Source: Verrucomicrobiaceae bacterium UBA1938
Lineage (GTDB): Bacteria; Verrucomicrobiota; Verrucomicrobiia; Verrucomicrobiales; Verrucomicrobiaceae
DNA: 64,000 bases
Reading direction: 5' to 3'
Assembly (NCBI GenBank): GCA_002336895.1
Contig: DDFC01000032.1
Coordinates: 248,001-312,000 of the forward strand
In this document: positions 17,589-25,850 of the stretch, piece after piece
Layout of the letters: the number at the start of each line of letters is the position of its first letter
Numbering within the stretch: the first letter of the stretch is position 1
Notes under the pieces: model-generated
Databases searched by the model: none
What the model was told of the DNA's origin: nothing
What the model saw: only the letters and a program-made list of their open reading frames with translations
Made by a program: the position numbers and the translations under genes

Positions 17589-18115
17589 GCTGCCTGTTGT
17601 TGGGGTGTGCGTTGTTGCCATCGGTTTTGACGCGTGGCGGGTTTACCAGCCTTCACGAGCAGATCTTCGATGAGCTGTGAGGCTTGCATCTTATTGAGCT
17701 GCTTAACGCCGATACCGAAGAGCTGCTGGGACAGATCTTCGGCTACCTGTTTGGTGATACCGGGGTTCTCGTTGACGATGCGAAGGATAAAACCCTTCTG
17801 TCCATCGGTGCAGTTCCAGGAATCACCACCAGGACGGGCCTGAGGTTGCTGACCGTTACTGTTGTGCTGACGAGCGTTGTTCTGGGGACGTTGCTGACCG
17901 TTGGATTGAGGACGATCATTGGCGGCAGGAACAAAGCCGGGATGCTGGATTTCCTGATCGACGGAGTTTTGCAGGAGCTGGTAGAGCTTCTGCACTTCTC
18001 CTTCGACCTGGCTGATGTCGGTGAGTTCGACTTCGACGGATGCTGCGAAACTGTGGCTCGAATAATGGGGGAGACCAAGCTTCTTGCTGTAGTTGGCGCT
18101 GAGTTTGATGGCCAT
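17585..18115 (-). CDS. Three-part protein with Gln/Asn-rich linker, coupled to the nuclease
   Basis: 176 aa: a short beta-rich N-terminal domain (KLSANYSKKLGLPHYSSHSFAASVEVELTDISQVEGEVQKLYQLL), a low-complexity linker (residues about 65-98, Gln/Asn/Pro/Arg-rich) and a helical C-terminal domain (QKGFILRIVNENPGITKQVAEDLSQQLFGIGVKQLNKMQASQLIEDLL). The fold order resembles a DNA-binding accessory factor, but I do not recognise a family. Stop-start coupling with the PD-(D/E)XK nuclease suggests a shared recombination job. Confidence 0.7.
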   Translation of the reverse strand: MAIKLSANYSKKLGLPHYSSHSFAASVEVELTDISQVEGEVQKLYQLLQNSVDQEIQHPGFVPAANDRPQSNGQQRPQNNARQHNSNGQQPQARPGGDSWNCTDGQKGFILRIVNENPGITKQVAEDLSQQLFGIGVKQLNKMQASQLIEDLLVKAGKPATRQNRWQQRTPQQQAA

Positions 18116-18146
18116 GGTGTTGTCTGTGGTGGTGGGATGAGGGCAC

Positions 18147-18176
18147 GAAAAAAGCCAGACCCATGAGGGCCTGGCT
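18147..18176 (-). terminator. Rho-independent terminator
   Basis: Minus-strand AGCCAGGCCC-TCAT-GGGTCTGGCT stem (one mismatch/wobble) followed by TTTTTT. It separates the 71-aa gene from the Gln-rich protein gene. Confidence 0.8.
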
Positions 18177-18205
18177 GATTGCGTGAGTGGGTGCTGCTTT
18201 GAGTT

Positions 18206-18421
18206 CTAAGCCGCTTTTTGCAGCTCAGAACGTGGTGTGGGCTCGGTGTCCGCTTCTCTGAGGGTGGTCGCTGTAATCCATCCTGCTGAGCCTTGAAGCG
18301 CTTGCCGAAGAAGAATGTCCACGAGTTTGGTCATGTGGATTTTCCGGCTTTTCGCTTCATGGAACAGGACTGACACGAGGAACCGACAGATGAGCGGTGA
18401 GTAATGACGTGGTCTTGCCAT
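18206..18421 (-). CDS. Small basic helical protein (71 aa)
   Basis: MARPRHYSPLICRFLVSVLFHE-AKSRKIHMTKLVDILLRQAL: short, basic and helical, with a start supported by a clean upstream region. The central part looks like a small DNA-binding fold, possibly a ribbon- or winged-helix protein, but this is only an impression. It ends just before a strong terminator, so it is probably a single-gene transcript or the end of one. Confidence 0.5.
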   Translation of the reverse strand: MARPRHYSPLICRFLVSVLFHEAKSRKIHMTKLVDILLRQALQGSAGWITATTLREADTEPTPRSELQKAA

Positions 18422-18482
18422 TGGTGATGATCAACGCGATCATAGTACTATACCCCCTTCCCTTCTGATTCAGCAGGGGGGG

Positions 18483-18902
18483 CTATTCAGTGGGTGGAAT
18501 GTCCGCTGCTGTGGCTGACTTGACCGCCTGAACGAATTTTGCCGACATCCAACGTTTAGCGTATGGATAAAGGACATACGCCAACACACAGAAACCAAGC
18601 AGGGTGTACAATGGCACAATCGCGACACCTGCAAGACAGACCCAGAACGTGACGGCTCTTGGGTGGTTGTTGAAGGCTCTGGCGATCAAGTGGATGATAA
18701 CGGCATAATTGACCAAAAGCACCAGCCAAAGGAAACCATTCGTAACCTGAATGTGCGAAACGCCATCATCCCCCTGTTGCACTGAGATGAGATGGGAGTC
18801 CTTGCACAGGCTCAGAAGGATGTTGGCGATTACGATGCAGTAGAGGGCCAGAGCGCCGAGCCATTTGGTCTTGGGTGGGATATTTTCGAGATCGATGTTC
18901 AT
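18483..18902 (-). CDS. Membrane protein with three transmembrane segments (139 aa)
   Basis: Hydrophobic segments at about residues 13-33 (WLGALALYCIVIANILLSLC), 53-73 (FLWLVLLVNYAVIIHLIARAF) and 82-112 (TFWVCLAGVAIVPLYTLLGFCVLAYVLYPY). The ends are hydrophilic. No family recognised. It follows the small coiled-coil membrane protein gene in the same direction. Confidence 0.6.
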   Translation of the reverse strand: MNIDLENIPPKTKWLGALALYCIVIANILLSLCKDSHLISVQQGDDGVSHIQVTNGFLWLVLLVNYAVIIHLIARAFNNHPRAVTFWVCLAGVAIVPLYTLLGFCVLAYVLYPYAKRWMSAKFVQAVKSATAADIPPTE

Positions 18903-19015
18903 TTTCTTGAGGTGTGGTTTGGGTTTGATGAGCTTTGGAGGAATTCCTTGCTCAGTTTGCTATACCCGTGACGACCTTGAATTTCGGGAGGGGGTTGGAA
19001 GGGAGAACATCAGGA

Positions 19016-19264
19016 TCAGAGCCTTTCGATTTTGGCCACCTGCTTCTCTACCTGATCCAGCTTCTTGGACGCCTGATCGAGCTTCTTCGAGACCTCATCG
19101 AGCTTGTCGAGAACCGCCTTGATTTTGAATACCGAGATTAGCCAGTCCCTGAAAAACACACCGACTGCAATGACGCATCCAGTGATGATTGCGATGAAGA
19201 TGAAATTCGAGAACTCCTGTCCCCAAGTGTTTGCAATAAAGATCGGCATATTTTTGAGGGTCAT
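19016..19264 (-). CDS. Membrane-anchored coiled-coil protein (82 aa)
   Basis: The start is placed at 19264 because it overlaps the stop of the upstream gene (ATGA at 19261-19264). One transmembrane segment (FSNFIFIAIITGCVIAVGVFF, about residues 16-36) is followed by a heptad-type coiled coil with repeated KLDQASKKLDQVEKQV. The architecture is like the small phage and plasmid proteins that tether or pair with other membrane components. Translationally coupled to the exported 258-aa protein. Confidence 0.7.
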   Translation of the reverse strand: MTLKNMPIFIANTWGQEFSNFIFIAIITGCVIAVGVFFRDWLISVFKIKAVLDKLDEVSKKLDQASKKLDQVEKQVAKIERL

Positions 19265-20037
19265 TTGTTGGTAGCACGAACGTTGAACAGGATCAGCTCC
19301 ATGATCGGCTTCGGCAGATAAAGCCTGACAGCCTCCAGCGGTTTCCAATTCGATCCCCGGCTTCCGCTTGTGGTGAGATCTGGATTCATGAGCAGGCTGT
19401 CGATGCGGATCACGTTCAGCCCTTCCTTGGGCATAGGGTAGCCGTTGATCTGCCGGTATTCGTGCCAGCCATACTGATCTTCGAATGCCGGCTTATGGTC
19501 GATCCAGAGCCGTTTGCTAGCCTTGCTACGCGAATTCACAAAATTGTAGGTGTGATAGTCAGTGCCTTTGTAGGGAGCGTGGACCTGATCGACCTTGGGG
19601 GATTCGGCGACCAATTGAATAGCCACAACTTGGTCCGCCTTATCGACAACGATGTAGAGCTTGTTGTATTGGCCTTCGAAATTCCCGTCGAAGGCGTAGT
19701 GGAAGAACGAATCTTTTGGGAAACCGGGACAGCCAACCTTGTTCTTAGCCACAACCTTTTGGATGAGATTGAGCTTTTGCCTGGCTTCTGCGTAGGGCAT
19801 CAAATACGTGACGCCCTGGAAAATCTTGATCCTGGGTGCCTTTGAGGTGTCTGCCGAAGGCTGGGCAAATGGGGAAAGCAGCACACCCAGATCCTCCATG
19901 GTTGCTGAACCTCCCTGAATCGGCGTGGCCCATCCCTTGTCCAGAACGAGGGTGCCTGGGGGAGTGGGGGGTTGTGCCAATCCATTGAAGGACTGCAGAG
20001 CAACGAAAGCAGCAAGAGAGATGGCTCGGATGGTCAT
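19261..20037 (-). CDS. Exported protein of unknown function (258 aa)
   Basis: An in-frame ATG at 20037 gives a clear signal peptide (MTIRAISLAAFVALQSFNGLAQ), so this start is chosen over the one at 20133. The mature part has a Pro/Ser-rich beginning and an alpha/beta core: KIFQGVTYLMPYAEARQKL, GCPGFPKDSFFHYAFDGNFEG, YNKLYIVVDKADQVVAIQLV. The phrase tyNFVNSRSKA...LWIDHKP suggests a beta-sheet domain that monitors ligand or substrate differences. No known family recognised. First gene of a pair with the coiled-coil anchor protein. Confidence 0.7.
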   Translation of the reverse strand: MTIRAISLAAFVALQSFNGLAQPPTPPGTLVLDKGWATPIQGGSATMEDLGVLLSPFAQPSADTSKAPRIKIFQGVTYLMPYAEARQKLNLIQKVVAKNKVGCPGFPKDSFFHYAFDGNFEGQYNKLYIVVDKADQVVAIQLVAESPKVDQVHAPYKGTDYHTYNFVNSRSKASKRLWIDHKPAFEDQYGWHEYRQINGYPMPKEGLNVIRIDSLLMNPDLTTSGSRGSNWKPLEAVRLYLPKPIMELILFNVRATNK

Positions 20038-20105
20038 GATGGCAAGATTCAAAACTCGCCACCAAAAAGACGGACTCTGAGGAATCCGCCGAGGTGGCCG
20101 GTGAG

Positions 20106-20271
20106 TTAAGAAGTCGCCACTAGACGACCGCAACGGCCTTTAAGCCGGTGGGCTCTGGACATACGCCGTCGCCTCCCGGCCATTGTTTATGGTCGTTAGG
20201 CGACGTGTTTGCGGCACACGTCTGCCGCTAGTGGACGAGGTTCTTAAGCCCCGGTTCTGGTCTCCCAGAAC
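20106..20271 (-). ncRNA. Pseudoknotted structured RNA, HEARO/omegaRNA-like, without an IscB gene
   Basis: Several long-range pairings occur in 166 nt of a non-coding gap. Outer stem: TTAAGAA 20106-20112 with TTCTTAA 20241-20247, and CCACTA 20117-20122 with TAGTGG 20229-20234. Inner stem: CGTCGCCT 20167-20174 with AGGCGACG 20198-20205. Hairpins GCGGCA/TGCCGC (20211-20228), CGGC/GCCG near 20134-20147, and a 7-bp stem with a GAGA loop (20254-20271, minus strand). Possible pseudoknot ACGACC 20124-20129 with GGTCGT 20191-20196. Size, multi-stem layout and the minus-strand strings CUAACGACCAUAAAC and GACGGCGUAUGUCC resemble what I remember of HEARO (omegaRNA, guide RNA of IscB). No IscB/IsrB gene is near. 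Class assignment is from memory; the structure itself is visible. Confidence 0.5.
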
Positions 20272-20539
20272 TGTTCAAATGCTAACGGGGAGGAGAACGC
20301 AGTAAAGGGGAAACTGAAACAGGAACCACCACATCAAATGCCTGCCCAATATGATTCATCCTCCCAAGGGCTGAAATTGAATGGTTTCAGCACATGCGTT
20401 TCCTTCTCAGAATTTTTTAACGCCTTGCAACAACGGCACCATTCACGACGAATCCGCGAGCGAAAATAAGCAGCAACACCCCAATTCATCGCGGGTTCGT
20501 CATCTCTCTGGTTGTTCAGCAAGGAGTGCATACAGCGCT

Positions 20540-20567
20540 GCAGCAGTGCTTAAGATAGCACTGCTGC
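20540..20567. repeat. Perfect inverted repeat with GCAGCAG/CTGCTGC arms
   Basis: GCAGCAGTGCT (20540-20550), loop TAAGAT, AGCACTGCTGC (20557-20567). One of five related inverted repeats; the others are at 20596, 48822, 48877 and 48941. Lies upstream of the ribbon-helix-helix-like gene. Confidence 0.65.
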
Positions 20568-20595
20568 TGCATCTGCACTCACTGCACCAAATGAA

Positions 20596-20626
20596 TGCAG
20601 CAGAAGTGAAAAAGGCTACTGCTGCA
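20596..20626. promoter_or_regulatory. Inverted repeat TGCAGCAG...CTGCTGCA, possible operator
   Basis: 8-bp arms 15 bp apart, 57 bp upstream of the ATG at 20683. Flanks also match the copy at 48877-48905 (AATGCAGCAG before, CACT and T run after). Could be an operator for the small DNA-binding protein that follows, or a terminator-like structure. Confidence 0.45.
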
Positions 20627-20682
20627 CTTGTTTGAATGGTCAAAATCGGTTGAATCAGGTCTCTTCCCTCCCCCATTCAGCC

Positions 20683-20898
20683 ATGCCCAACCAACGACAA
20701 GCCGGAACCAAACTGGCCGGAGCCTACATCAACGCCGACAAAGATAAGGCTCTGGCCGAAATTGCTGCGCTGAAAGGTTTTGAAAACAAGGCCGAGTTTC
20801 TCCGCGCTATTTTTGATGCAGCGATTGAGGAGAATGAATCGGCCCTCAAGAAACCGAAAAACGCAGCCAAACCCAAAAAATCCGTGCCTCGTCGTTGA
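20683..20898 (+). CDS. Small ribbon-helix-helix-like protein (71 aa)
   Basis: The ATG at 20683 is preferred to the frame opening at 20632. KLAGAYINADKDKALAEIAALKGFENKAEFLRAIFDAAIEEN looks like a ribbon-helix-helix domain: a beta strand (GAYINADKDKALAEI) then two helices, followed by a basic Lys/Pro/Ala tail. RHH proteins bind short inverted repeats as dimers of dimers and often autoregulate. Two inverted repeats with CTGCTGCA arms lie directly upstream, making an autoregulatory or plasmid-partition role plausible. Confidence 0.6.
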   Translation: MPNQRQAGTKLAGAYINADKDKALAEIAALKGFENKAEFLRAIFDAAIEENESALKKPKNAAKPKKSVPRR

Positions 20899-21069
20899 GG
20901 ATCGACTTCAACTCCTGCCAATTTTATGGGGCGATTTCGGACATGAATCGGATGGGGCAGATATGGAAGAGTCTACATTATAGTCACCTCTTGGACCAAT
21001 CCTGGGCAAAAGGCGACACGATGACAATTGCGTCTGTTGCGCGTTTTAATTCCGATGTGAAATTTGATC

Positions 21070-21534
21070 ATGTTCGAGCCAACGCACAAACTGCTCCAAC
21101 AGCTCGTAGTGGAATCAATTTTTATCGGCACGTCGTCATGGAAATATCCGGGCTGGCTTGGGCAGATCTATGACGAGTCCCGATACACCACCCGCAACAA
21201 ATTCTCAGAGGCCAAATTTGAGCGTGAATGCCTGGCTGAATACGCTGAGATCCTTCCAACCGTTTGTGTGGATGCCGGCTACTACAAGTTCCCTTCCCCG
21301 CAATACGTCGAGGGTTTGTGCAGGCAAGTCCCCGACTCATTCAAATTTAGCTTCAAGGTCACGGACACCATTACCATCAAGACCTATACAAACCTGCATC
21401 GATTTGGTGCTTTGGCCGGAAAACCGAACGAGCACTTCTTGAACGCGGAGCTCTTCAAAAAAGCGTTCCTGTCCTCATTTGAGCGATTCCAGGTAAAAGT
21501 GGGCGTCTTCATCTTCGAAGCCCATATTCTGTGA
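21070..21534 (+). pseudogene. DUF72 (YecE-like) protein, C-terminally truncated
   Basis: 154 aa opening with IFIGTSSWKYPGWLGQIYDE, the signature start of DUF72 TIM-barrel proteins, and continuing FERECLAEYAEILPTVCVDAGYYKFPSPQYVEGLCRQVPDSFKFSFKVTDTITI. Full members are about 240-300 aa; this one stops in the middle of the barrel after FIFEAHIL, so roughly the second half is missing. It is probably non-functional. The biochemical role of DUF72 is not settled. It lies next to the large kinase gene, convergent with it. Confidence 0.75.
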
Positions 21535-21559
21535 CAAAGTTAAGGTCAACTTTGCCACT

Positions 21560-24500
21560 TTATATGGAAATGCGACACTTCGATTCCCCCTTCCAAACTT
21601 CATTAGATCTATCATCTTCCTCACTCTCGCGTGTGAAAAGAGAGTAAAACAGAGGGGCTGTTTCGAAACCAGTTTTAGAAAGAGTGAACTGTTGCCAAGA
21701 ACTATTTATTCGTGAAATCAACTGCCGCAAATTGCTGCGTGATAGCGTTGAAGAAGTCAAACAACGGATTTCATAATTAGATTTAAACCCTCCGTATAAA
21801 AGCCTAAATACAAAGCCATAGCGAGAAGCTTTCGCTAATTCCTCACCACTGAGAGTCAAACGCGTTTTCATTCCGCGCACAGCCGCCTCAATATTATCGC
21901 AACGAACTGAGGAACAACGAGCGATTATACCATGACTAACCACATCTTTAATATCGCAAGCCAAAACATTTGGTTCAAATTCAATAAGTTTATTGCAAAA
22001 ATTGCGCATTGACTTTAGCCAGTCATCGCGATCAGAAAGAATCGGCGGAATCACATCTATCGTTCGAGATGTCATCGATAGTTTAACGACAGCCAAATGA
22101 ATTGTGCTGAGAATTTCAGGTATAACCTCAATTAGATCCAAGAATTCCAAGGTAATAACGCCTTTCACTACAACTTCAGTAACGCTATCTTCTGGTATAA
22201 TTGTAAATGGGAAGCAAATCGACCGATTCATCTGAGGGATTTCATCATCCAACCCAACAACTGCGCTAGGCCTTATCTGCGACAAAATCCTACCCGAGTT
22301 CATAGCCTCCATTTCTAAATAAACATCACCCTCCTGACGGATACTGAATTCATATGCACCCAAAGGATTTTTTCGAAAAGGCGATCTTGCAGCCATAATG
22401 CGCATTCTATCTGACATAGGTTCCGCAATTCGCATAACAGAAAGACACGGCCGCAGCGGGGAGAGAACTGTAAGCAAATCATCAAGCAACGCATCCAGAT
22501 GCCTGTAACTCCATAGAACATCTTCAGGAAAAGGGGACGCAATTCTTCGCAAAGACCGAAGTAATTTTGAAGAATGATCTCCTTTAATGAGCTTTGCGGC
22601 AAAAGGAAATTGAACGCCCAGATTAAAATTAAGTTTTAAATCTGTCGGATATTCGAATGACGACCACCTTTTGAACTTACTCGCGCAAGCTTTACGAACA
22701 ACTGACAAAATTAATTCTTCAAAAACTGAATACGGGGGCGAATCGGATTTTCTGACTGCTCGTATTACTCCCACAACTTGATCCTCAAATTTAACAGAAC
22801 AGCCAATAAAAGGCCTGTGCTCAGACTCGGTAAGCGCAAATTTTTCCCTGAATTTATTTAGCACTTTTCGAGATAGATTGCTGATACGCATTCGCCAATT
22901 CGGTTCAGTGCTGTTTAAACGAATGATTCTGCTAGAATCCCGAGAGATTGAAACCGTCAAACCCTCATCTAGACCTGTGTCCAAATTATATATGGCATAC
23001 TTGGGCAATGTGATTTCCCCATTCGCATCAATTAGATCACTAGTTGAAGCAAGACCTTGCAGTATATTTTTTTCTCCAGGAAGACCACTCCCCTGGTGAA
23101 GCTTTCGTTTTGCAAAGATTGTGCATGCGCTGGATTGTGTTACTTGAGCTATTAAATTCACAAGGCCGCTTTGATCGCTTATTCCAGGCATCGATTTGCA
23201 ATTCAACTCTTCATGTGTATACATCAGAATTGAATCCTGAAGTATGTAAACAACTGATTCTAACAAGATTGACAAACTTTTGGCCAAAGATCGAGTGGCT
23301 AATGCTAACTTTTGTCTTTTCGCTGAGTTTTTCAGAACACTATTTGAATTCCTGAATAGATAAACACTTATTGAACCATTGAACCCTTCAAAGCATCTAC
23401 TTTTGGAAACATTCACTGGAGTTGCGTAAATAGCTTCAACTCCCATTATTGAAACCTTTCCTTTCCTCACAAAATTTGGAGCAGTTGTAGGATCATCAAT
23501 GAATACCACCTCGCCCTCCTTGATCGATTGAAGGGATCCTGTAAAACTATTAAGCGGAAGTGTAAACTTTGCTGCATATTCATGATCAAATCTTGAAGTA
23601 GACAAGACAAAAAGTTCATTATCTACTCTCGCACAATGCCAGATTGAGCAACTAGGAGGCGCTATCATTTGAGATGAACCGTCCCGTAGAAGTTCTGCAA
23701 GCCATGTCGATGCCGCAGATGTAAATCGATCAAGCAGTTTCTTAATGCTCCAACCGAATAGCTCTGGATGCCAAGCATAGCTATTATCTTCTGTTATAGC
23801 TTTACGGCAAGATTTGAGAACCTCAATATGTCGCGGTATCGATGTCGCCATCGCGGCAACACAACTTATTTGTGTTGGCAAAAATGCGTTTGGTTCATTT
23901 GATTCCAAATTAATTACACCAATCAAATTACACAATTCATTTCCATCACCTGTGTAAATAGGAATAGCAAGTTCAGATTGAATCCCCTCCTGGCACCCAT
24001 GATAATGACGATCGTTTTTTACGTCATAACATATATAGGGCCTTCCTGTTTCTGCTACATGCGCAACAATTGACGAAACCTGCTTTTTTTTCACTCCCCT
24101 GTTTATTTGAAATACTTTTGGCGAATCCTCAGGTGGCAAATTGTGCGATAGATACGGGTCTAAAGTTAAGTATTCGCCATCCGCTTCAATTGTTCTTATG
24201 AATAGACCAGCGGAGGAGGCACTATGCTTTTCAGCTAACTGCCCCAGCGCATTGATGATTTGGTCTTCTGCAAATTGAATTGATTCGTTGAGCAAATCAA
24301 CTCGAAATGATGAATCACTAGAGAAATTGGGTGCAATGATAGGATCGGCAATACTGTCGAATTCATAAACAAAGTTTGTTATCGGCAAATTCAGATTTGA
24401 GTCATGCTGTTGAGCGTTAAGCAAAGATTCAATTAATTGCTGCACATTTGCAAATCGGTCCTCTTTATTAATTGCAATTGCCTTGCGAATAATAGCAGAA

Positions 24501-25252
24501 ATTGACCTTGGTGTTTTTGCCATTGGCAAAGGAACAAGATTATGATTCGGGCCACCTACTTCTTCTTCGCTAGAATGTCGGATTTGATATGGTGGGCGAT
24601 TCTCGAAGAGAATGTATAGCAACACCCCAAGACTGAATATATCACTTCGAGCGTCTAGAGGTTGTCCCAAGTCCGCTTCCGGACTAATGTATGGTTTTGT
24701 TCCTCGCCTGCCAGCTTTAATATAGCCTTCAGCTGATAGCCTCATAGCAAGGCCGAAATCGGTAACGTATAGATTTCCTAAATTATCTACAAGAACATTA
24801 TTTCCAGATATGTCGCAATGGATAATTCCCTGCCTGTGAGCTGCATGAACCGCACTACATGCTTGTAGATACAAGACCAACTTATCACTATTGGATAAAT
24901 TTTGGCAGTGTGCGTATATTGGTTTATGTCCTGAAATGTACTCCAGCACGATATACAGCATCTTTTCACCATCCCGATTAATTATACCTCGGTGAATTAT
25001 TCTGTTAATGTGCGGATGCGTAAGGCTGATTAGAATTTTTGATTCTTCTTCTATAATCTTTTCATTACGCTCAAGGCGTAGTCCTTTACGTTTCGCTATT
25101 TTGATGGCCACGTTGCGGCCTTCCATCGCTAATTCTCTAGCCAGGTACACTTCCCCCATTCCCCCTCCTCCTATACATTTCAAAATTTCATAGCCTTCAA
25201 TTTCGAGATCGAGTGCAGGAGTCATTTGCGTCATTTGCTCAAGTGCTATCAA
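21560..25252 (-). CDS. Large Ser/Thr protein kinase with GAF-type sensor domains (1230 aa)
   Basis: Residues 18-285 form a Hanks-type kinase: glycine loop IGGGGMGEVYLA, Lys51 in VAIK, catalytic loop IIHCDISGNNVLV, DFGLAM, GTKPYISPE and DARSDIFSLGVLLYILFENRPPY. The catalytic Asp is present; the usual RD and loop Lys are replaced (HCDIS), as in some bacterial kinases. Residues about 325-490 look like a GAF domain (AEKHSASSAGLFIRTIEADG, IQSELAIPIYTGDG, LIGVINLES), and a second GAF-like region lies near 690-890. The last 300 residues are unassigned. Base composition is AT-richer than neighbours, suggesting separate acquisition. Cytosolic; possible stress or defence sensor, inferred only. Confidence 0.85.
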   Translation of the reverse strand: MIALEQMTQMTPALDLEIEGYEILKCIGGGGMGEVYLARELAMEGRNVAIKIAKRKGLRLERNEKIIEEESKILISLTHPHINRIIHRGIINRDGEKMLYIVLEYISGHKPIYAHCQNLSNSDKLVLYLQACSAVHAAHRQGIIHCDISGNNVLVDNLGNLYVTDFGLAMRLSAEGYIKAGRRGTKPYISPEADLGQPLDARSDIFSLGVLLYILFENRPPYQIRHSSEEEVGGPNHNLVPLPMAKTPRSISAIIRKAIAINKEDRFANVQQLIESLLNAQQHDSNLNLPITNFVYEFDSIADPIIAPNFSSDSSFRVDLLNESIQFAEDQIINALGQLAEKHSASSAGLFIRTIEADGEYLTLDPYLSHNLPPEDSPKVFQINRGVKKKQVSSIVAHVAETGRPYICYDVKNDRHYHGCQEGIQSELAIPIYTGDGNELCNLIGVINLESNEPNAFLPTQISCVAAMATSIPRHIEVLKSCRKAITEDNSYAWHPELFGWSIKKLLDRFTSAASTWLAELLRDGSSQMIAPPSCSIWHCARVDNELFVLSTSRFDHEYAAKFTLPLNSFTGSLQSIKEGEVVFIDDPTTAPNFVRKGKVSIMGVEAIYATPVNVSKSRCFEGFNGSISVYLFRNSNSVLKNSAKRQKLALATRSLAKSLSILLESVVYILQDSILMYTHEELNCKSMPGISDQSGLVNLIAQVTQSSACTIFAKRKLHQGSGLPGEKNILQGLASTSDLIDANGEITLPKYAIYNLDTGLDEGLTVSISRDSSRIIRLNSTEPNWRMRISNLSRKVLNKFREKFALTESEHRPFIGCSVKFEDQVVGVIRAVRKSDSPPYSVFEELILSVVRKACASKFKRWSSFEYPTDLKLNFNLGVQFPFAAKLIKGDHSSKLLRSLRRIASPFPEDVLWSYRHLDALLDDLLTVLSPLRPCLSVMRIAEPMSDRMRIMAARSPFRKNPLGAYEFSIRQEGDVYLEMEAMNSGRILSQIRPSAVVGLDDEIPQMNRSICFPFTIIPEDSVTEVVVKGVITLEFLDLIEVIPEILSTIHLAVVKLSMTSRTIDVIPPILSDRDDWLKSMRNFCNKLIEFEPNVLACDIKDVVSHGIIARCSSVRCDNIEAAVRGMKTRLTLSGEELAKASRYGFVFRLLYGGFKSNYEIRCLTSSTLSRSNLRQLISRINSSWQQFTLSKTGFETAPLFYSLFTRESEEDDRSNEVWKGESKCRISI

Positions 25253-25410
25253 GTCACTTTTTTATCACATTACGCACTCTCCCTAACAAGATTAAAATTC
25301 AACTTTCTCTGCACTAATCCCAATCACCCGAAAACTGTAAAATTCATAACTTTTTAACCTTTCCACATTTTCCTCATCTTTTTCAGTTGCAGAGGGAACT
25401 GGTTGGATAA

Positions 25411-25424
25411 TGTTCTTATGAACA
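25411..25424. promoter_or_regulatory. LexA-type SOS box
   Basis: Perfect palindrome TGTTC-TTAT-GAACA 10 bp before the ATG of the umuD homologue. The arrangement matches DNA-damage-controlled translesion polymerase operons. Confidence 0.7.
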
Positions 25425-25433
25425 CTCTTCAAC

Positions 25434-25850
25434 ATGAACGCCCTAGCAATGCTCTCGACCTACCTGGAACGCATCCTGTTCCTCGGGCGCATTCAGGCTG
25501 GGCTTCCCGTTGCTGAATCCCCACGACTAGATCGGCTGGATGACTTTGACATGGAAAGTCTCCGCATTCCCAAGAATATGCGGACTTTTGCACTCAAGGT
25601 GCGAGGTGATTCCATGATCAACGCCGGCATCCATGACGGTGATGTGGTCATTCTGGACTTTGAACGCCAGGTCAAGAACCGTGACATCGTTGCAGCCCTT
25701 ATAGACGGAGATTCCACGCTTAAACGCTACGTGGTTCAACGTGGTAAACCCTTCCTCAAAGCTGAAAACCCGGCCTTCCCTGCCCTGATTCCGGCCCAAG
25801 AACTGGTGATTCAAGGTGTTATGGTGGCCTTGTTCCGTCAGGTCACATGA
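25434..25850 (+). CDS. umuD: UmuD-like S24 self-cleaving protein
   Basis: 138 aa. S24 peptidase fold with nucleophile Ser60 in VRGDSMINAGI and general-base Lys97 in DSTLKRY; the probable autocleavage site is Ala22-Gly23 in IQAGLP. Length and layout equal UmuD. RecA filaments trigger self-cleavage to UmuD', which joins UmuC in a mutagenic polymerase. The gene overlaps umuC by 4 bp and is preceded by an SOS box. Confidence 0.9.
   Translation: MNALAMLSTYLERILFLGRIQAGLPVAESPRLDRLDDFDMESLRIPKNMRTFALKVRGDSMINAGIHDGDVVILDFERQVKNRDIVAALIDGDSTLKRYVVQRGKPFLKAENPAFPALIPAQELVIQGVMVALFRQVT

Noticed and set aside
20334..20531. 65-aa minus-strand frame before the RNA-like structure
   Set aside because: Short, Cys/Trp/Arg-rich and without context; I could not separate it from chance.
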